From Owenia fusiformis (taxonomy: Eukaryota > Annelida > Polychaeta > Sabellida > Oweniidae), in assembly GCA_903813345.2 (NCBI GenBank), contig CAIIXF020000002.1, forward strand, positions 19,358,455 through 19,422,454: a stretch of 64,000 bases of DNA, given 5' to 3'. The position numbers were made by a program, and so were the translations under genes. The notes under the pieces are model-generated. The model was given only the letters and a program-made list of their open reading frames with translations. It was not told the origin of the DNA and did no database searches. Numbering within the stretch: position 1 is the stretch's first letter; every line of letters begins with the position of its first letter. Of this stretch, positions 1 through 11,906 are shown in pieces.

Positions 1-468
1 AAAAAGGGAAGGAGCATCCAGTTAATCAAAAATTCGAGACAATAAATGTGGGAATAACTGAGAGAACAGGAAAATCCGGTCACGGCCACGGCCAGGAAAA
101 CAAAACTGGACATGAATATTCTAAAATATTTCCAACGGTTGAACAATGTGAACCAGATGACCAAGATTGGTATGGGATAAACATATTATCCTATAGTCGG
201 TTCAGGATATTGGGATTATCCTGAACCTCATATAGGATAATCTCTATATATCAACCAGGTCCCTATGCCATACTGGCGGTATAATACAAATGTCGGGCTC
301 CTGGTCGTTACAGCAGTATAAAACTTGCGCATCATTATTAGACTTTATCCTATAGTCTGAATTGTTTTCAAAATTTGGAATAAGTATATTTAAAAATTTA
401 TAATTTTGTGCAAAAAAATCTCTGCAGTTCCCACAGGACAGAACATAAGGTTAACAGACCGACTTCTA

Positions 469-1705
469 CAGTCTGTTACACTGCTTCAAAGGCAAGCAGT
501 TAAACCTGAAATATAAGAATATTGTTCAATAATATACTCCTCAAAAAAAGTTAAGGACCAGTGGTTTTCCTCATAGGTTTACATGTTTACCCCCATATTT
601 GTTTGAACGACTATTTTCTAAGCGTGGAACAAAAGAAATCCCAATAAAGAAAATAAATCTGTATCTTGATTCTATTCCTTATAAAGTCCGCAACATTTCA
701 ATGTTGTATCTCCATTACATTGGTTCAAAATTTGATGTCAAAATTGATGAATTTCGTAAAATTTAACAAAAATGGCAGATCCCATGTTAAACAAATGGGG
801 AATGGTTGGGTTGCCATAAGTCATATGAGGAACGATCCATCCATCCGATTGCTCTCAAAATTGAAATTGTAAGAGATAATTTAATTTGCTAAATTGTCCA
901 CTCGACAAAAATATGATTTAATTGTCCAGGCTTTCAAAAAGTTAATGGTTTCAAATTAAATAATTTTTTAATGATCCTCTGATTGAAATAACACAGGTGG
1001 TTCAGTGAGGTGGTCAAAATTACTTTAACGCTCCACATCGCTAATTTTAACAACATTAGCCAGACATTTAGCATGTAAAATGTAAAATCATTCAATTTTC
1101 TACTTAGAAAGTATTTTTAAACAAATGTTTTACCGAATAGATATTCCAAAATCTGAGTTGCCCCTAAGCCACCATTCCCCATTTGTTTAACATGGGATCT
1201 TTGTTAAATTTCATGAAATTCATCAATTTTGACATCAAATTTTGACCCAATGTAATGGAGATATAACATTGAAACTTTATTGCGGACTTTATAGGGAATA
1301 GAATCAAGATACAGATTTATTTACTTTATTGGGATTTCTTTTGTTCCCCGCTTAGAGAATAGTCGTTCAAACATATTTGAAGGTTAACATGTAGAACCTA
1401 TAGAAAAATATATTCATATTGCACTCGAATGACATTTGTATATGTTGGATTGCTTGTAAATTGGCTCATAAAGTCTGTAACCTCTTATATTTTGATGCTT
1501 CTCTACCATGTTAATTCTCAAAAAAACATAGCGGACTGACCTCAAATTACAAGAGGGCACAGGCTTATTGCACTAAACACTAGGCCTAAATAATCTGAAA
1601 TATATAAATGTCATTCGTATTCAATATGAATATATTTTTCTATGGTCTATAGATTTCTTATTTTTCAGGTTCAACTGCTTGCCTTTGAAGCAGTGTAACA
1701 GACTG
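469..1705. mobile_element. 1.2-kb foldback MITE, Tc1/mariner-type ends
   Basis: Both ends carry the same inverted repeat starting CAGTCTGTTACACTGCTTCA, flanked by TA on each side (467-468 and 1706-1707), which is the Tc1/mariner target. A second pair of long inverted arms lies inside (about 535-860 against 1130-1410) around a loop of about 270 bp. A third, smaller hairpin (about 1430-1660) belongs to the core family found again at 2167, 3506, 4501, 6482 and 39555. No transposase reading frame is present; the 68-aa ORF at 666-872 is only part of one arm. It is a non-autonomous composite element. Confidence 0.75.
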
Positions 1706-2166
1706 TAGGCAGTATGTTGGATACAGACGGTTTGCATCATGTAAATCCACACCTCGCATACAATGAATATAGAAACAGATTATTTGAATATTGTCGGGAT
1801 TTTTCATGAAAATCTGAGTCCAAGACACGTGAACTCGAAGTTCGGAATATCTTGATAACAAGTCGAGGGTTACGTATAAAAAATGGAGGGATTTAGTTAA
1901 ATGTCAGAATGACCACTAAATCGGAATTTGACAGGAAATATGAAATCGTCAAAAATATAGTTTATGAGGACTAATGAGTAATACTCCATTCATTACTTTT
2001 GAAAGGCGGCCATCTTGAAAAAATTTCCTTCTGCAAAACTATTTGCCAACATACTTCTTCCCGTCAAATATCAAGAAAACTCATCAAATAGTGGTTGAGT
2101 TTTTTCCCGGAAGGACAGAGTGATGGAATGGTTCACTATATCTCTATTCCTATAGTAAAGTAGTAA

Positions 2167-2555
2167 TAGTAAAATTCATAATTCTGTTGACAACTTGGAA
2201 TCTAAAAATTGAACAATCAAAGTACCATATTGCAACAGTACTACTATGAAAAATAGAATCATATGCATGCAAGGCCTAACCGTTGTATATTTCAGACAGT
2301 TATTTATAATGTGAAGCAAAGCTGTTGGCTTTCATATAGGGATTTTCAGCCATGCCAATCTTTTCGAAAATAGCATGGCAGAGAAGCGAGAACATTTAGA
2401 GGCCACACATATGATAGCCAAACTACAAAACAAACCAACTATACAAAAGTTAGGCCAGTTGTACATAATACATATGTTCTTCTAACATGATTGCAATGTG
2501 GTCCAATGACTGCTTTTTTAATTTCAAAGTTTTTTACGGAATTATGAATCTGACT
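2167..2555. mobile_element. Degenerate hairpin MITE of the core family
   Basis: Imperfect inverted ends (AGTAAAATTCATAATTCTGT at the left, its diverged complement ending near 2555) enclose the core hairpin also seen in neighbouring elements, including the paired CCATG/CATGG stem and the GAGGCCACA block. It has drifted more than the other copies. Boundaries are approximate. Confidence 0.5.
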
Positions 2556-3505
2556 ACAGTAAAATTTTAAATGTTTGGAACCTAAAGTCCATGTCAATTC
2601 ATTAGGAATGAGTATTTTTGCTATAATTTGCAATAAAAATTGTTTATTCACAAACATGGCGTAGAATAATGGATTTAGCGTCATGAATCCAGGGACAATG
2701 AATCTCGGATCCTGTACGTCATTCCCCACATTATCTACATCTTCCAGTTTTGCACAAAGGTTATGTACAGTATGTACCTAGAAAAGACTTGTGAGAAGAT
2801 TTGTTTGGTAAAATGTATAAAGAACGAAAAAAAATCAGTGAAAAAATTTCTGACAATTTTTTGATTTTTTTCACTGAAGTTTCTTGTTTTTTATACACTT
2901 AATCAAAACATTCTTGTCACAATTCTTTATCTAGGCATATATGAGTGCACTCTTTGAGGAAGATGTAGGCCATGAGGGGAAGGAGTGATTCTTCTTTGAA
3001 AAATAACATGTGACTCAATTGAGGAATGCAGAAAATTTCCTATCATGCACCCTGACCTTAATGGTTGAAATTCAAAATATTGACAAAGGAGCAGGGAAAG
3101 TATCGCAACAGACTTTTGACAGTTTGTAATTTTTTTGTGAGTAGTTTCTGGCTGTAAAAAGTAAATGCTTGTGAAAGGCGAATCTATAATCTTTAAAATG
3201 TTTCTAAAATATCTATTTGAAATACTTTGTGTATGTACAGTCACAAACTCTAAATGCTAAAATAAGGACATCGTAGAAATTATCATAAAGAGAGGTATTC
3301 AGAATTTCTCAGCAACTTACACACACACACACACAGGTTTAACTGCACTAAAACATTAAACAGTCAACTTGACAGGTATTCAGAATTGTTTGGAAAATGC
3401 CGAGGATATGCTCCATTGATCAAACAGGGGATCAAACAGCAGGGGAACAAACAAGTCCAAACATTCATTAATGAAAACATTTTGAACTAACTTTATGGCA
3501 CACTA

Positions 3506-3896
3506 GAGTCCATTTCACTGTTTTATTGCGTCAGTAGAACCCCAAAAATAAGAAATTGGGAGACCATTGTGCAATAATATATTGAAAAGTATATTAATAA
3601 TGTACATGAATGACATTTGTATATTTCAGATTTTTTAGTTTATTGTGCAATAAGCCTGTGCCCTCTTGTAATTTGAAGAATTTCAGCCATGTTAATCTTG
3701 TTGAAAATAACATGGCAGAGAAGCATCCAAATATAAGAGGCCACACACTTTATAAGCAAAACTAGAAGCAATGCAAGATATGTAAATGTCATTTATGTAC
3801 AATAGAAATATATTTTTCCATATATTATTGCATTATGATATTTTGATTTCTTATTTTTTAGCTTTTACTGACGCAGTTAACCAGTGAAATGGACTC
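3506..3896. mobile_element. MITE with GAGTCCATTTCACTG ends, copy 1
   Basis: Terminal inverted repeats GAGTCCATTTCACTG and CAGTGAAATGGACTC are flanked by TA at 3504-3505 and 3897-3898. The interior is palindromic and matches the element at 4501-4891 almost throughout. It holds the shared core: a CCATGTTAAT/ATAACATGG stem and a CTTGTAATTTGAAGAATTTC block. There is no coding capacity. Confidence 0.8.
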
Positions 3897-4500
3897 TAAT
3901 GACAGCTTATATGAGTGTGCTATACTAAAAGCATAGTCCCATTTGATCCCCTTATGTTGGATTATCATAATCCTAATCCAGAAGGAGTTCCTTGAATATT
4001 TTAAGTGATGAAACATGTGTTCAAGTGCAATGTAACTTTGCATGAAAAATTGTAAAAAATGAGGGACGATGGTGAAAATGACGATCGTATTCTAAAAAAA
4101 GCTTGTTGATGGGTGGATTAAACATGGCTTATGAGATAATCCAATTGATCTTGAAACCATTCTTTTAAGTTTTCTTAAAGATTACACATTGGTCTTTCAT
4201 ATTCATTCATTTTTATACAGCCAGAAACTACTCGATAAAAATTATTTATGGTCAAAATCTGTTGCGATACTTTCCCTCTTTTTTATGAGATAAAAAGCCG
4301 AAAGAGCAAATATTAAAATAAGGGTTGTCAACATATTGTATTAGCTTTGATCCCTTAGAATCCGTTGAATCCTAAGCGATTGCAGTTGTTTAGATCAATT
4401 TACGAATGATGTGAAATGATTCAGGATTTGAGCTTTTTCAAAGTTTATAATGGCGGTCAATGGTGGATTTTAGCAAAACATCTCGAAAAGTATATTATTA

Positions 4501-4891
4501 AAGTCCATTTCACTGCTTCATTGCGTCAGTAGAACGGCAAAAATGAGAAATTGGGAGACCATTGTGCAATAATATATGGAAAAGTATATTCATAATGTAC
4601 ATGGATGACATTTGTATATTTCAGATTTTTTAGTTTTTTGTGCAATAAGCCTGTGCCGTCTTGTAATTTGAAGAATTTCAGCCATGTTAATCTTATTGAA
4701 AATAACATGGCAGAGAAGCATCCGAATATATGAGGCCACACACTTTCTAAGCCAAACAAGAAGCAATCCAAGATATACAAATGTCATTCATGTACAATAG
4801 GAATATATTTTTCCATATATTATTGCAAAATGATATTTTGATTTCTTATTTTTTAGCTTTTACTGACGCAGTTAAACAGTGAAATGGATTC
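4501..4891. mobile_element. MITE with AAGTCCATTTCACTG ends, copy 2
   Basis: This is a near-identical sibling of the 3506-3896 element, again flanked by TA (4499-4500 and 4892-4893). Its target site survives unoccupied in the paralogous segment near 5895-5925: the sequence on either side of the element here (catctcgaaaa... and ...aaaggcc-aaagatct) is continuous there. That supports the boundaries and the TA duplication. The ORFs on the minus strand here are hairpin sequence, not genes. Confidence 0.85.
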
Positions 4892-5061
4892 TAAAAGGCC
4901 AAAAGATCTTCCATGGCACCTTAATGGTTGAAAATCAAAATATTGACAAATTTATGACCTAAAAAGCTGGAAGAGTAAATATTAAAATAAGGGTTGTCAA
5001 CATATTGTATTAGCTTTGATCTCTTAGAATTCGTTGAATCCTAAGCGATTGCAGTTGTTAA

Positions 5062-5800
5062 GGTGCTATGGAAGTTAACAGGAAATGACAAAACAAAAAA
5101 TGTCAAAACCATGCTGGATTTTGAAAAATTTTTGAACCTAGATAAAAGAGTTCTGTTTGGACCTCCAGTCAGTTTAATTAGTTCCACATATCATTTACAT
5201 AACTGGGAACACAATGGAAATGGTCAGAATGATTATAAACATGATGAAATAACCGTTTCAGCCCTCTATAAATGTGACTGAAAAATATCTAAGAGTAGGT
5301 GCCCAGGAAAGGTCACTGAACAGAATCTTTTGACTTTTTCAGAAAATGTGCCCAATATATTGCTCTGAAAAAAAATTCATATCATTCTTGGAAAAATAAA
5401 AAAATGAAAAAAACTGATTTTAAAATCGATCTATTTTCCTTTAAACTACAGCCATTATTCTTTCAGACGATTTTTTAAAATTTCAAAGATTGTATCATTT
5501 AGAGCAATATATTAGACACATTTTCTGAAAAAATTAAGATGTTTATTGACCTTTCCTGAGCACCTATGTTTAGCTATTTTTCAGTCACATTTTCAGAGGG
5601 CTGGAAAGGTTATTTCATCGTGTTTATGGTCACTCTGACCATTTTCATTGTGTTCCCGGTCATGTAAATGATATGTGGAACTAGTTAAACTGACTGGAGG
5701 TCCAAACAGAACTCTTTTATCTAGGTTCAAAAAATTTTCAAAATCCAGCATGGTTTTGACATTTTTTGTTTTGTCATTTCCTGTTAACTTCCATAGCACC
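5062..5800. mobile_element. 739-bp foldback element flanked by TTAA
   Basis: Two arms of about 280 bp are inverted copies of each other, beginning GGTGCTATGGAAGTTAACAG, with TTAA on both sides (5058-5061 and 5801-5804). A TTAA target is typical of piggyBac and Kolobok DNA transposons, but no transposase is present to decide between them. The 72-aa plus-strand ORF at 5063 and the 68-aa minus-strand ORF ending at 5593 are the two arms read outward-in, which is why they look alike. The empty site is visible at about 4388-4400. Confidence 0.8.
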
Positions 5801-6194
5801 TTAAGATCACTTTACGAATGATGTAAAATGATTCAGAATTTGAGGTTTTTCAAAGTTTATAATGGCGGCCAATGGGGGATTTTAGCAAAACATCTCGAAA
5901 ATTAAATTATTAAAAGGCCGAAAGATCTCTGGATGGATTTGCTGTTTTATATATCAAAAATAACACATCGTTGGTTGTAACAAGGATCTGTTGAATAAAA
6001 AGTTATAAGATTTTAAATTTTGATGAAGACTACTCTCCATTGAAATCTTAGGACCATGAAATGTCGATTTACCCGTTCTAGGCCATGACAGCTAAGTTGC
6101 AAATTGAATGCCTCTGTCCCAAATGATCTTCCTTTAAAACATTCTGAAATCAACATGTTTTTTTTCATTTCCTATTTGGTGTAAATTTCTGATA

Positions 6195-6431
6195 CAGTTG
6201 GGGACAAAAATAAATGACAGGTCGATTTTCGATCACCATTTCCTAATTATGGTGGTCTGAAAGCCCATAATTTCCAATATTGTCTAGATACATATCCCTT
6301 AAAATTTGTATATTTTACATTTTGTATAATCTCATCCACTGATTTATGGCCTCTTGTAAATTCTCTTATTTTTAACATGGGAAATCCTCACTTCAGCAAA
6401 TCCACCTGTCATTTATTTATGTCCCCAACTG
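6195..6431. mobile_element. 237-bp Tc1/mariner-type MITE (CAGTTGGGGACA ends)
   Basis: Perfect 12-bp termini CAGTTGGGGACA and TGTCCCCAACTG extend into a longer imperfect repeat that includes AAATGACAGGT, and are flanked by TA (6193-6194, 6432-6433). The centre carries a shortened form of the same CTCTTGTAAATTCTC / AACATGGG core. An element of similar layout but different ends lies at 37975-38186. Confidence 0.85.
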
Positions 6432-6481
6432 TAACTACAGTACCCCAAGAAATGGTTTTCCTTTTTATAGTAAACCTGGTA

Positions 6482-6827
6482 GAGTCAAAACAGTAATGTT
6501 TGTGACTACAATCATATTGAAACAGTTTATGTAAAAATAGAAACATTTATATTTATCCTAACTTTTGTATATTTCAGAAAGTAATGTATAATGTGCAGCA
6601 AAGCTGTGGCCTTTTGTAATTTAGGGAGTTTCAGCCATGTTAATTTTTCCGAAAATAACATGGCAGAGAAGTATCAAAATATAAGATGACACAGATATGA
6701 TAGCTAAACTAGAAAACAAACTAAAATAAACAAATGTTTCTATTTTTACATAAACTGTTTCAATATGGTCATTTGATTGCTTATTTTTTTAAATTCAAAG
6801 TAGTCACAAACATTGCTGTTTTGACTG
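6482..6827. mobile_element. 346-bp hairpin MITE (CAGTCAAAACAG-type ends)
   Basis: Ends GAGTCAAAACAG and CTGTTTTGACTG are flanked by TA. The interior arms include aaactgtttcaatatggtca and the core hairpin with CCATGTTAATTTTT/AAAATAACATGG. Its arms (aaacagtttatgtaaaaata) also match the element at 39555-39939 closely, although the outermost bases differ. Confidence 0.8.
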
Positions 6828-6853
6828 TAATAGGTCAATGGTAACTAATGTAA

Positions 6854-7162
6854 ATGGCGATATTTCATGGAAAAACAATCAAAATGGCTGCCTTTTCAGT
6901 TTCCCCATTTTTCTCAAATTTCTCAACAACACTGAATTGCCTACAATGGTTTGATTTAGTCACTCAACACAAGATGCAACGAGAATACATTGTAGAAAAA
7001 ATAAGAAAGTACACACAAAATTTAGATGATGTTCACAAATATGACGTTTGTAAAATGCAACTTCAACTTGATACTACTATAGAAATATCTAGTAACTTAT
7101 ACGTACATAAAGCTAATACTGGAGAGGTTAAGCTACCGTATAAAATCCAGAACGCAACTTAA
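6854..7162 (+). other. Unrecognised 102-codon ORF, possible exon remnant
   Basis: The frame is open for 102 codons and, from about 6961, has protein-like composition (Q, K, D, E-rich, helical in appearance, e.g. YIVEKIRKYTQNLDDVHKYD). A plausible acceptor (tttgatttag) stands just before 6961. The last codons, from 7122, are the terminal repeat of a foldback element, so the frame is broken by an insertion. If the element and its flanking duplication are removed, the frame reaches a stop within a few codons. I could not assign a family. A chance ORF is also possible. Confidence 0.2.
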
Positions 7163-8990
7163 ACGTATCAATGGCCCCTATACAAATACATGTAGAGTTC
7201 ACACATAAATAGCCGTTCAGCTCTAGTGTTTGTTTAGACTACACCATAGCTTGTAATGATTACATAGTATGCCATTGATGAAGTTCAATAGCTGGTTTTC
7301 TAATACATATTTTAAACGAGCTCGTTTCGTAAGATTAGAGAGGTTAAGCTACACGTATAAATGTAAACCGTGAACCTGAACGCGTAAGTCCACGCTCAAG
7401 TACACGTTTAAGAAAATCTTCTGTTAAAGCTACACGTCTGAAACCATGTCAGTGGACGTGGAGCTATATTCATGTGGTGCCTGTGACTGAGGGTCATGTT
7501 TCTATGGTGTAATGGATAGCACCTCGGACTAGGGTTCGAATCTAGTCGCATCAATACATTTTGTTTTTTATTTTTGCTTTATTTCATATTCAACCACAAT
7601 TAAATGATCTAGTGCGCCCTCCATTATAATCTCCCCATGAACAAAATAAATTCATCTGATTTTTCAAAATGAATATTCTGCTTTTATTGTTGACATGTAC
7701 ACTAGTATTTTGTTGACCTATATTCAGCACTGTGTATTGATGAATGGGCCACTTATTAGGGCCAATATTCAACCATAAAGTGTAAAGGGGTAGAGATGCC
7801 ACACCACGAAGTCTTTGTGTGTCCGTCAAAATCCATTTGCATCCTACACATCCCTACATCTTATCCAAATATGTTATTAATTAATGAAACATAACAATAT
7901 AATCTTCGGATTTACAAAGTTGTATGGGATTTCATAAGTGTAAAAGTTGCTTTTGAAGCATTTTTCTTTAGCCATTTTGTAGAAAAAATGATGAAAAAAT
8001 GTACAATCTTTTAATTTTAAGTATGACCTGAATCGATTGATCGATACTTTATATTTGCACATCTGATGTGATATACCATTTGTGTCATATTAATTGTGAC
8101 ATTATTTAATTTGCAATCAATTCAGGCCATTGAGTCATTCAGATTCAGGCAAATCAAATGTAGTGATAAGGCAATCGTAGGCCCTGGTTGTCATTTTATT
8201 TCGTTTAGTATACATATTGTACCAAGCCCCGGGAATCAAATTAGCCCTGCCTATTTATATTGTACGGAATGAACAAACGATCACATTTGAAGTTGTCATT
8301 TAATCTCTAAAATGTATTCTTTATTTCCAATAAAGGATTTGGGGTTTACCGATATAACAAGCAATAGTGTTTGTATCAAATATGGGCCCCCAGGCCATCC
8401 TAAAACATAGCTAAAATCAATCACGTAATGAGCGACGTGTAATCACTCATCTACACGTAAAAACCTATTACTTTCACGTTTACCTGTAGAAAGTAGACTA
8501 ATCTGACGTCATTTTCCTGCGCGCGCATAGAAGTACACGTTCGTGTTTTGTTGAATACGCGTCTGTAAATTGCACGAATATGATAATCTCATGTAAAAAC
8601 CTGTAAAATTCACGCTGGCCCACAGGAAATAAACAAATCTGACGTGATTTATCTGCGTGCGCATTGAAGTTCACGTTCAAGTTTTGTCAAATACGTGTAG
8701 CTTAACCTCTCTAGTATTGGAGTTTAATCATGCGTAACATACATCATCTTCTTCAGAAAGAATTATACTCTGCATCGAAATCAAAATTGCAAGGATAGTA
8801 TTCAACAGACATGAGTATAATGATTCCCGTTGATAGCAACGTGAAATATGTAAATCTCCCGTTCTAAACACGCAACTTTGAAGTTGAACGGGTATCTGAA
8901 GTAGACTAAAGCGATACAATCCTATGTTGATTCAATGTACTTTGCGTTTACGTATACGTTTTGAAAAACCGTATTTGCTTAACCTCTCTA
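7122..8990. mobile_element. Nested foldback element with AGAGAGGTTAAGC ends
   Basis: GAGAGGTTAAGCTAC occurs at 7122 and again at about 7337 as TAGAGAGGTTAAGCTACACG. The complement occurs at about 8690-8712 and 8976-8990. The inner pair (about 7337-8712) has further inverted matches such as CACGTTCAAGTTTTG against its complement-like blocks near 7390-7440. This looks like one element inserted in or next to another copy. No transposase is seen. The interior also holds a tRNA-like sequence at 7498-7552. Confidence 0.5.
7498..7552 (+). pseudogene. Shortened tRNA-like sequence, closest to tRNA-Gln
   Basis: An A-box-like stretch TGGTGTAATGG (7505) and a B box GGTTCGAATCT (7533) are both intact and resemble the halves of a eukaryotic tRNA-Gln. 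They are only 28 bp apart instead of the usual 40 or so, because the 3' half of the anticodon arm and the variable loop are missing. It cannot fold as a full cloverleaf. It is either a tRNA pseudogene or a head fragment of a SINE. Confidence 0.45.
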
Positions 8991-8999
8991 CTGTTTACT

Positions 9000-11900
9000 T
9001 TATAAACCTGAAGGTAATTAATCGTTAGTGCTATTATATCAATGAGAATTATTACCAAAGTTTGGATAAATTCTTACCACGTCTTCGTCCATTGTTTCCT
9101 TCTTCATTGGTTGAATAAGAAATGGCGGGGAGTGAAAGGGAGCATACATTTTTGCATATTAAAGGAGAGCGAGTGATCACGGTGAATAATGTTGACGCAC
9201 CAATCATTTGTCCATAATTTGTCTGACGCAACTAATGCGTGCGATGTCAAAAGTAACGCACCTCCCTAGCACATCTAGCATTGCAGTGCAGTGCAATATT
9301 AGTCAAAATAATCCTTTCCTAGCAAAATATTTTTGGTTGTAAAACATACGTTTTTGCTTTTCAAATTAAAATATGACTGAATGTCTGGATACTATGCTTT
9401 GGAGTTGCACATTGGTAATTTATTAAATCTAAAGATTAGGTAAAAACTCACCTCTAGATCATCATGGAGCCACCCCGCTTCAGACCCATCGACTAAACTT
9501 ATTTATTCCGTTTTTGTTATAAAGCCATGTATATCTTAATGCCGCTTAAGGTAAGTCTGCATGTTCGGAAAATTGCTGCATTCCTCAATGGAGTCACATG
9601 TTATTTTTCAAATAAGAATTACTCCTTCTCCACATTATCTACATCTTTCATGTTTGCACAAATAGTGCACCAATGAACCTAGAAAAGATTAGTGAGAAGA
9701 TTTGTTTTGTAAAACGTATAATAAACGAGAAAATTCGGTGTCCCAGAATTTTCTCTTTTCTTGTGCATTTTACAAAACAAATCTTCTACAGGGTTCTAGG
9801 CTGCTTGTCAAAAACGACATTTTCCACCTTCTAGGATATGCAGCCGGCCTCTTCAAAGATGCTGGGAACTTGTATGTCGACTTTGTGCTTTCTTCCGCGC
9901 TTTATCGTGTCTAGGTTGTATTCAGTTTTGAACAGAATACTCAATCGGCCGGGCGCCGGCCGATGAATCGGAGCAAATGTGACCCAGGCACTACTCAGCT
10001 GCATCCACGTATGAATAACCTCTGTTCCATTTACACGACGCCTGAAGCTTACGCTCAAACATCAAAAGCACATAAGCTTACACTTGTAAATGTGAAGTGA
10101 ACTGAACATGAACATGAACACATATTATCCACAAAACAACAATATGTTGCAAATGGAATGCCTCTGTCCCAAATGGATTTGTGATTCAATGATTTGTTCT
10201 TCAATTGATTTAGTTTTTTAAAGCTAGAAAACAAAATTCCAATGAGAATTTACCATGGTGTTAACAAAAATCAAAAATATGCAAATCAGGGAGTAATGCC
10301 TGGGTCACATTTGCTCCGATCCATCGGCCGGCGGCCGGCCGATTGAGCGTTTTGTTCAATATTGTATTCAATTTTGAACAAAATACTCAATCGGCCGGGC
10401 GCAGTAGTGAAAATAGGAGCAAATGTGACCTAATAGGTATGTTTATTGCAGTTGTACTTCATATGCATAAATGTATTGACCATGAGGGGTATGTACTACA
10501 AGGAACCATTTCAAATGTACAACTAAAGCTTTTTTATAAGTATTCAACTAGAAAGTCTAAATCACTATCATTACTTGAATCTGTTTCGAGTTTGATGATT
10601 ACAGGGTCCACGATTGTCTACTTATACAAAGCTCTATTAATAATATAATATGTGGAATGAAAAAAGGGTAATCACTTTATGAGTTATTCAAACAACACTT
10701 CTTTACCATTGCCTTTGTATATAATTATCAGGACAGAATTTGATACTTAAATCAAAATGGTTAGAATCAGACACGCGAGCTTTGCCTCGTCGCTCGTCGT
10801 TTTGAAAATTTGACTAGTCATATTTTTTAATTGCCCTGTCGCTCATTTAATTCTTTTATGATTCCATAGATCAATCTTGACAAATTATGTCGTACATTTG
10901 ATTATTGTTAATCACTTATAATTAAGATAGTATTACTCAGACAACAACTTCTTCCACATTCTGATCATTTTTTGGGAAATACATAATGTTAATTGTGCTG
11001 TTTCCAACTTCCAAATCGTTAAACCTCAATGTCTCTACACGTCTAAATGTTTCCAGTAACAAGTCAACGTCATTAACCGCAATCTTTTGAACACGTCTAA
11101 AGAGTTTAATCTAAAAAATATTATTCGGTCAATTGCTACTTATTTAAGCTCTTCTAACTTGTGGTTTCGCACATATTGTGAATGCTTTCCTTATGAATCG
11201 ATGTATCTATTGAATACAAGTCAGGCTAGTGATTTTCAGGCAAAAACATGTATAAGACTGACAGAATTGCTCACTTGCCGATATAACAAGACTATAGCAT
11301 ACGATTCGTGCAAATAACACGTTTACGGATACCTGAAGTTAAAATATATAGTATAGAAAGGAATTGAATATAAATTACTTACTTTAACATAAAGTCAAGT
11401 GACAGCAATTTCATGAGCAAATTTATCAACCTACCTCTCAACTTTTCAAAAACACACGTCTAAAGAGTTTGAAAAAACACGACCGGGCCAATTTGCACTG
11501 TTAACTCTTGGTCACCGTGCTAATAACCTCATAAAATAATGATTAATTATTTATATTTTACTTACACCTACGTTGCTATTTTTGAATTTGCCTCAGATAA
11601 GTTTTAAACCGTCCCTATTGGCCTTACACTCACTTTCCCCTGTCATATACGTAAATAAATCTATTTAAAATGAGAGGAAATGTTTAGTTTGTGATGGACT
11701 ACATGTAAGTGCATAAATATGATCACCTAATGTAAGGAATAACTCCACCGTTATTTATTGCTCAAAATCTATTTGGTTCGCCTCAGGTTTTTTAACAATT
11801 TGATTCGATGTTATTCCCTAAATTGCCTCACACAATTCAATAGGTATAAAACGCTACATATGCTGCTATGGTTCTATGAGTGACCTATGAACTGTACTGT
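9000..11900. other. Gene-free stretch with small hairpins
   Basis: No coding exon could be supported. Visible structure: a hairpin of about 95 bp at 9695-9790 (arms agatttgttttgtaaaa...), related to one near 2790-2890; GC-rich GGCCGGGCGCCGGCCGAT repeats at 9944-9962 and 10325-10345 that belong to the GTCACATTTG-ended elements; otherwise AT-rich sequence without an obvious feature. A minus-strand ATG with a good donor at about 9080-9110 could be a first exon, but no downstream exon was found. Confidence 0.5.
10292..10432. mobile_element. MITE with GGTCACATTTG ends, plus a detached end at 9915-9995
   Basis: TGCCTGGGTCACATTTGCTC at the left end mirrors GAGCAAATGTGACC at the right. The interior carries GGCCGGCGGCCGGCCGATTG blocks in inverted order. 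Sequence at 9915-9995 matches the right half and ends with the same AAATGTGACCCAGGC, so it is a truncated sibling in the same orientation. Related ends appear at 24589, 27910, 42700 and 57650. Confidence 0.6.
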
Positions 11901-11906
11901 AACATA

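Larger units (their letters stand above)
4290..5930. repeat. Old direct duplication, each half split by a different transposon
   Basis: Half A covers about 4290-4500 and resumes at 4892. Half B covers about 4957-5061 and resumes at 5801-5930. Shared text includes agggttgtcaacatattgta, gaatcctaagcgattgcagt and aatggcgg/aatggcggt near the end. Half A holds the 4501-4891 MITE and lacks the 5062-5800 element; half B is the reverse. Confidence 0.75.

Noticed and set aside
5063-5799. Two similar ORFs on opposite strands (72 and 68 codons)
   Set aside because: They are the two arms of the TTAA-flanked foldback read in opposite directions, not a gene pair.
9080-9115. Possible minus-strand first exon (MKKETMDEDV before gtaagaat)
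   Set aside because: The donor is good and the ATG context fair, but no in-phase downstream exon on the minus strand was found below 9 kb, so it stays a coincidence.
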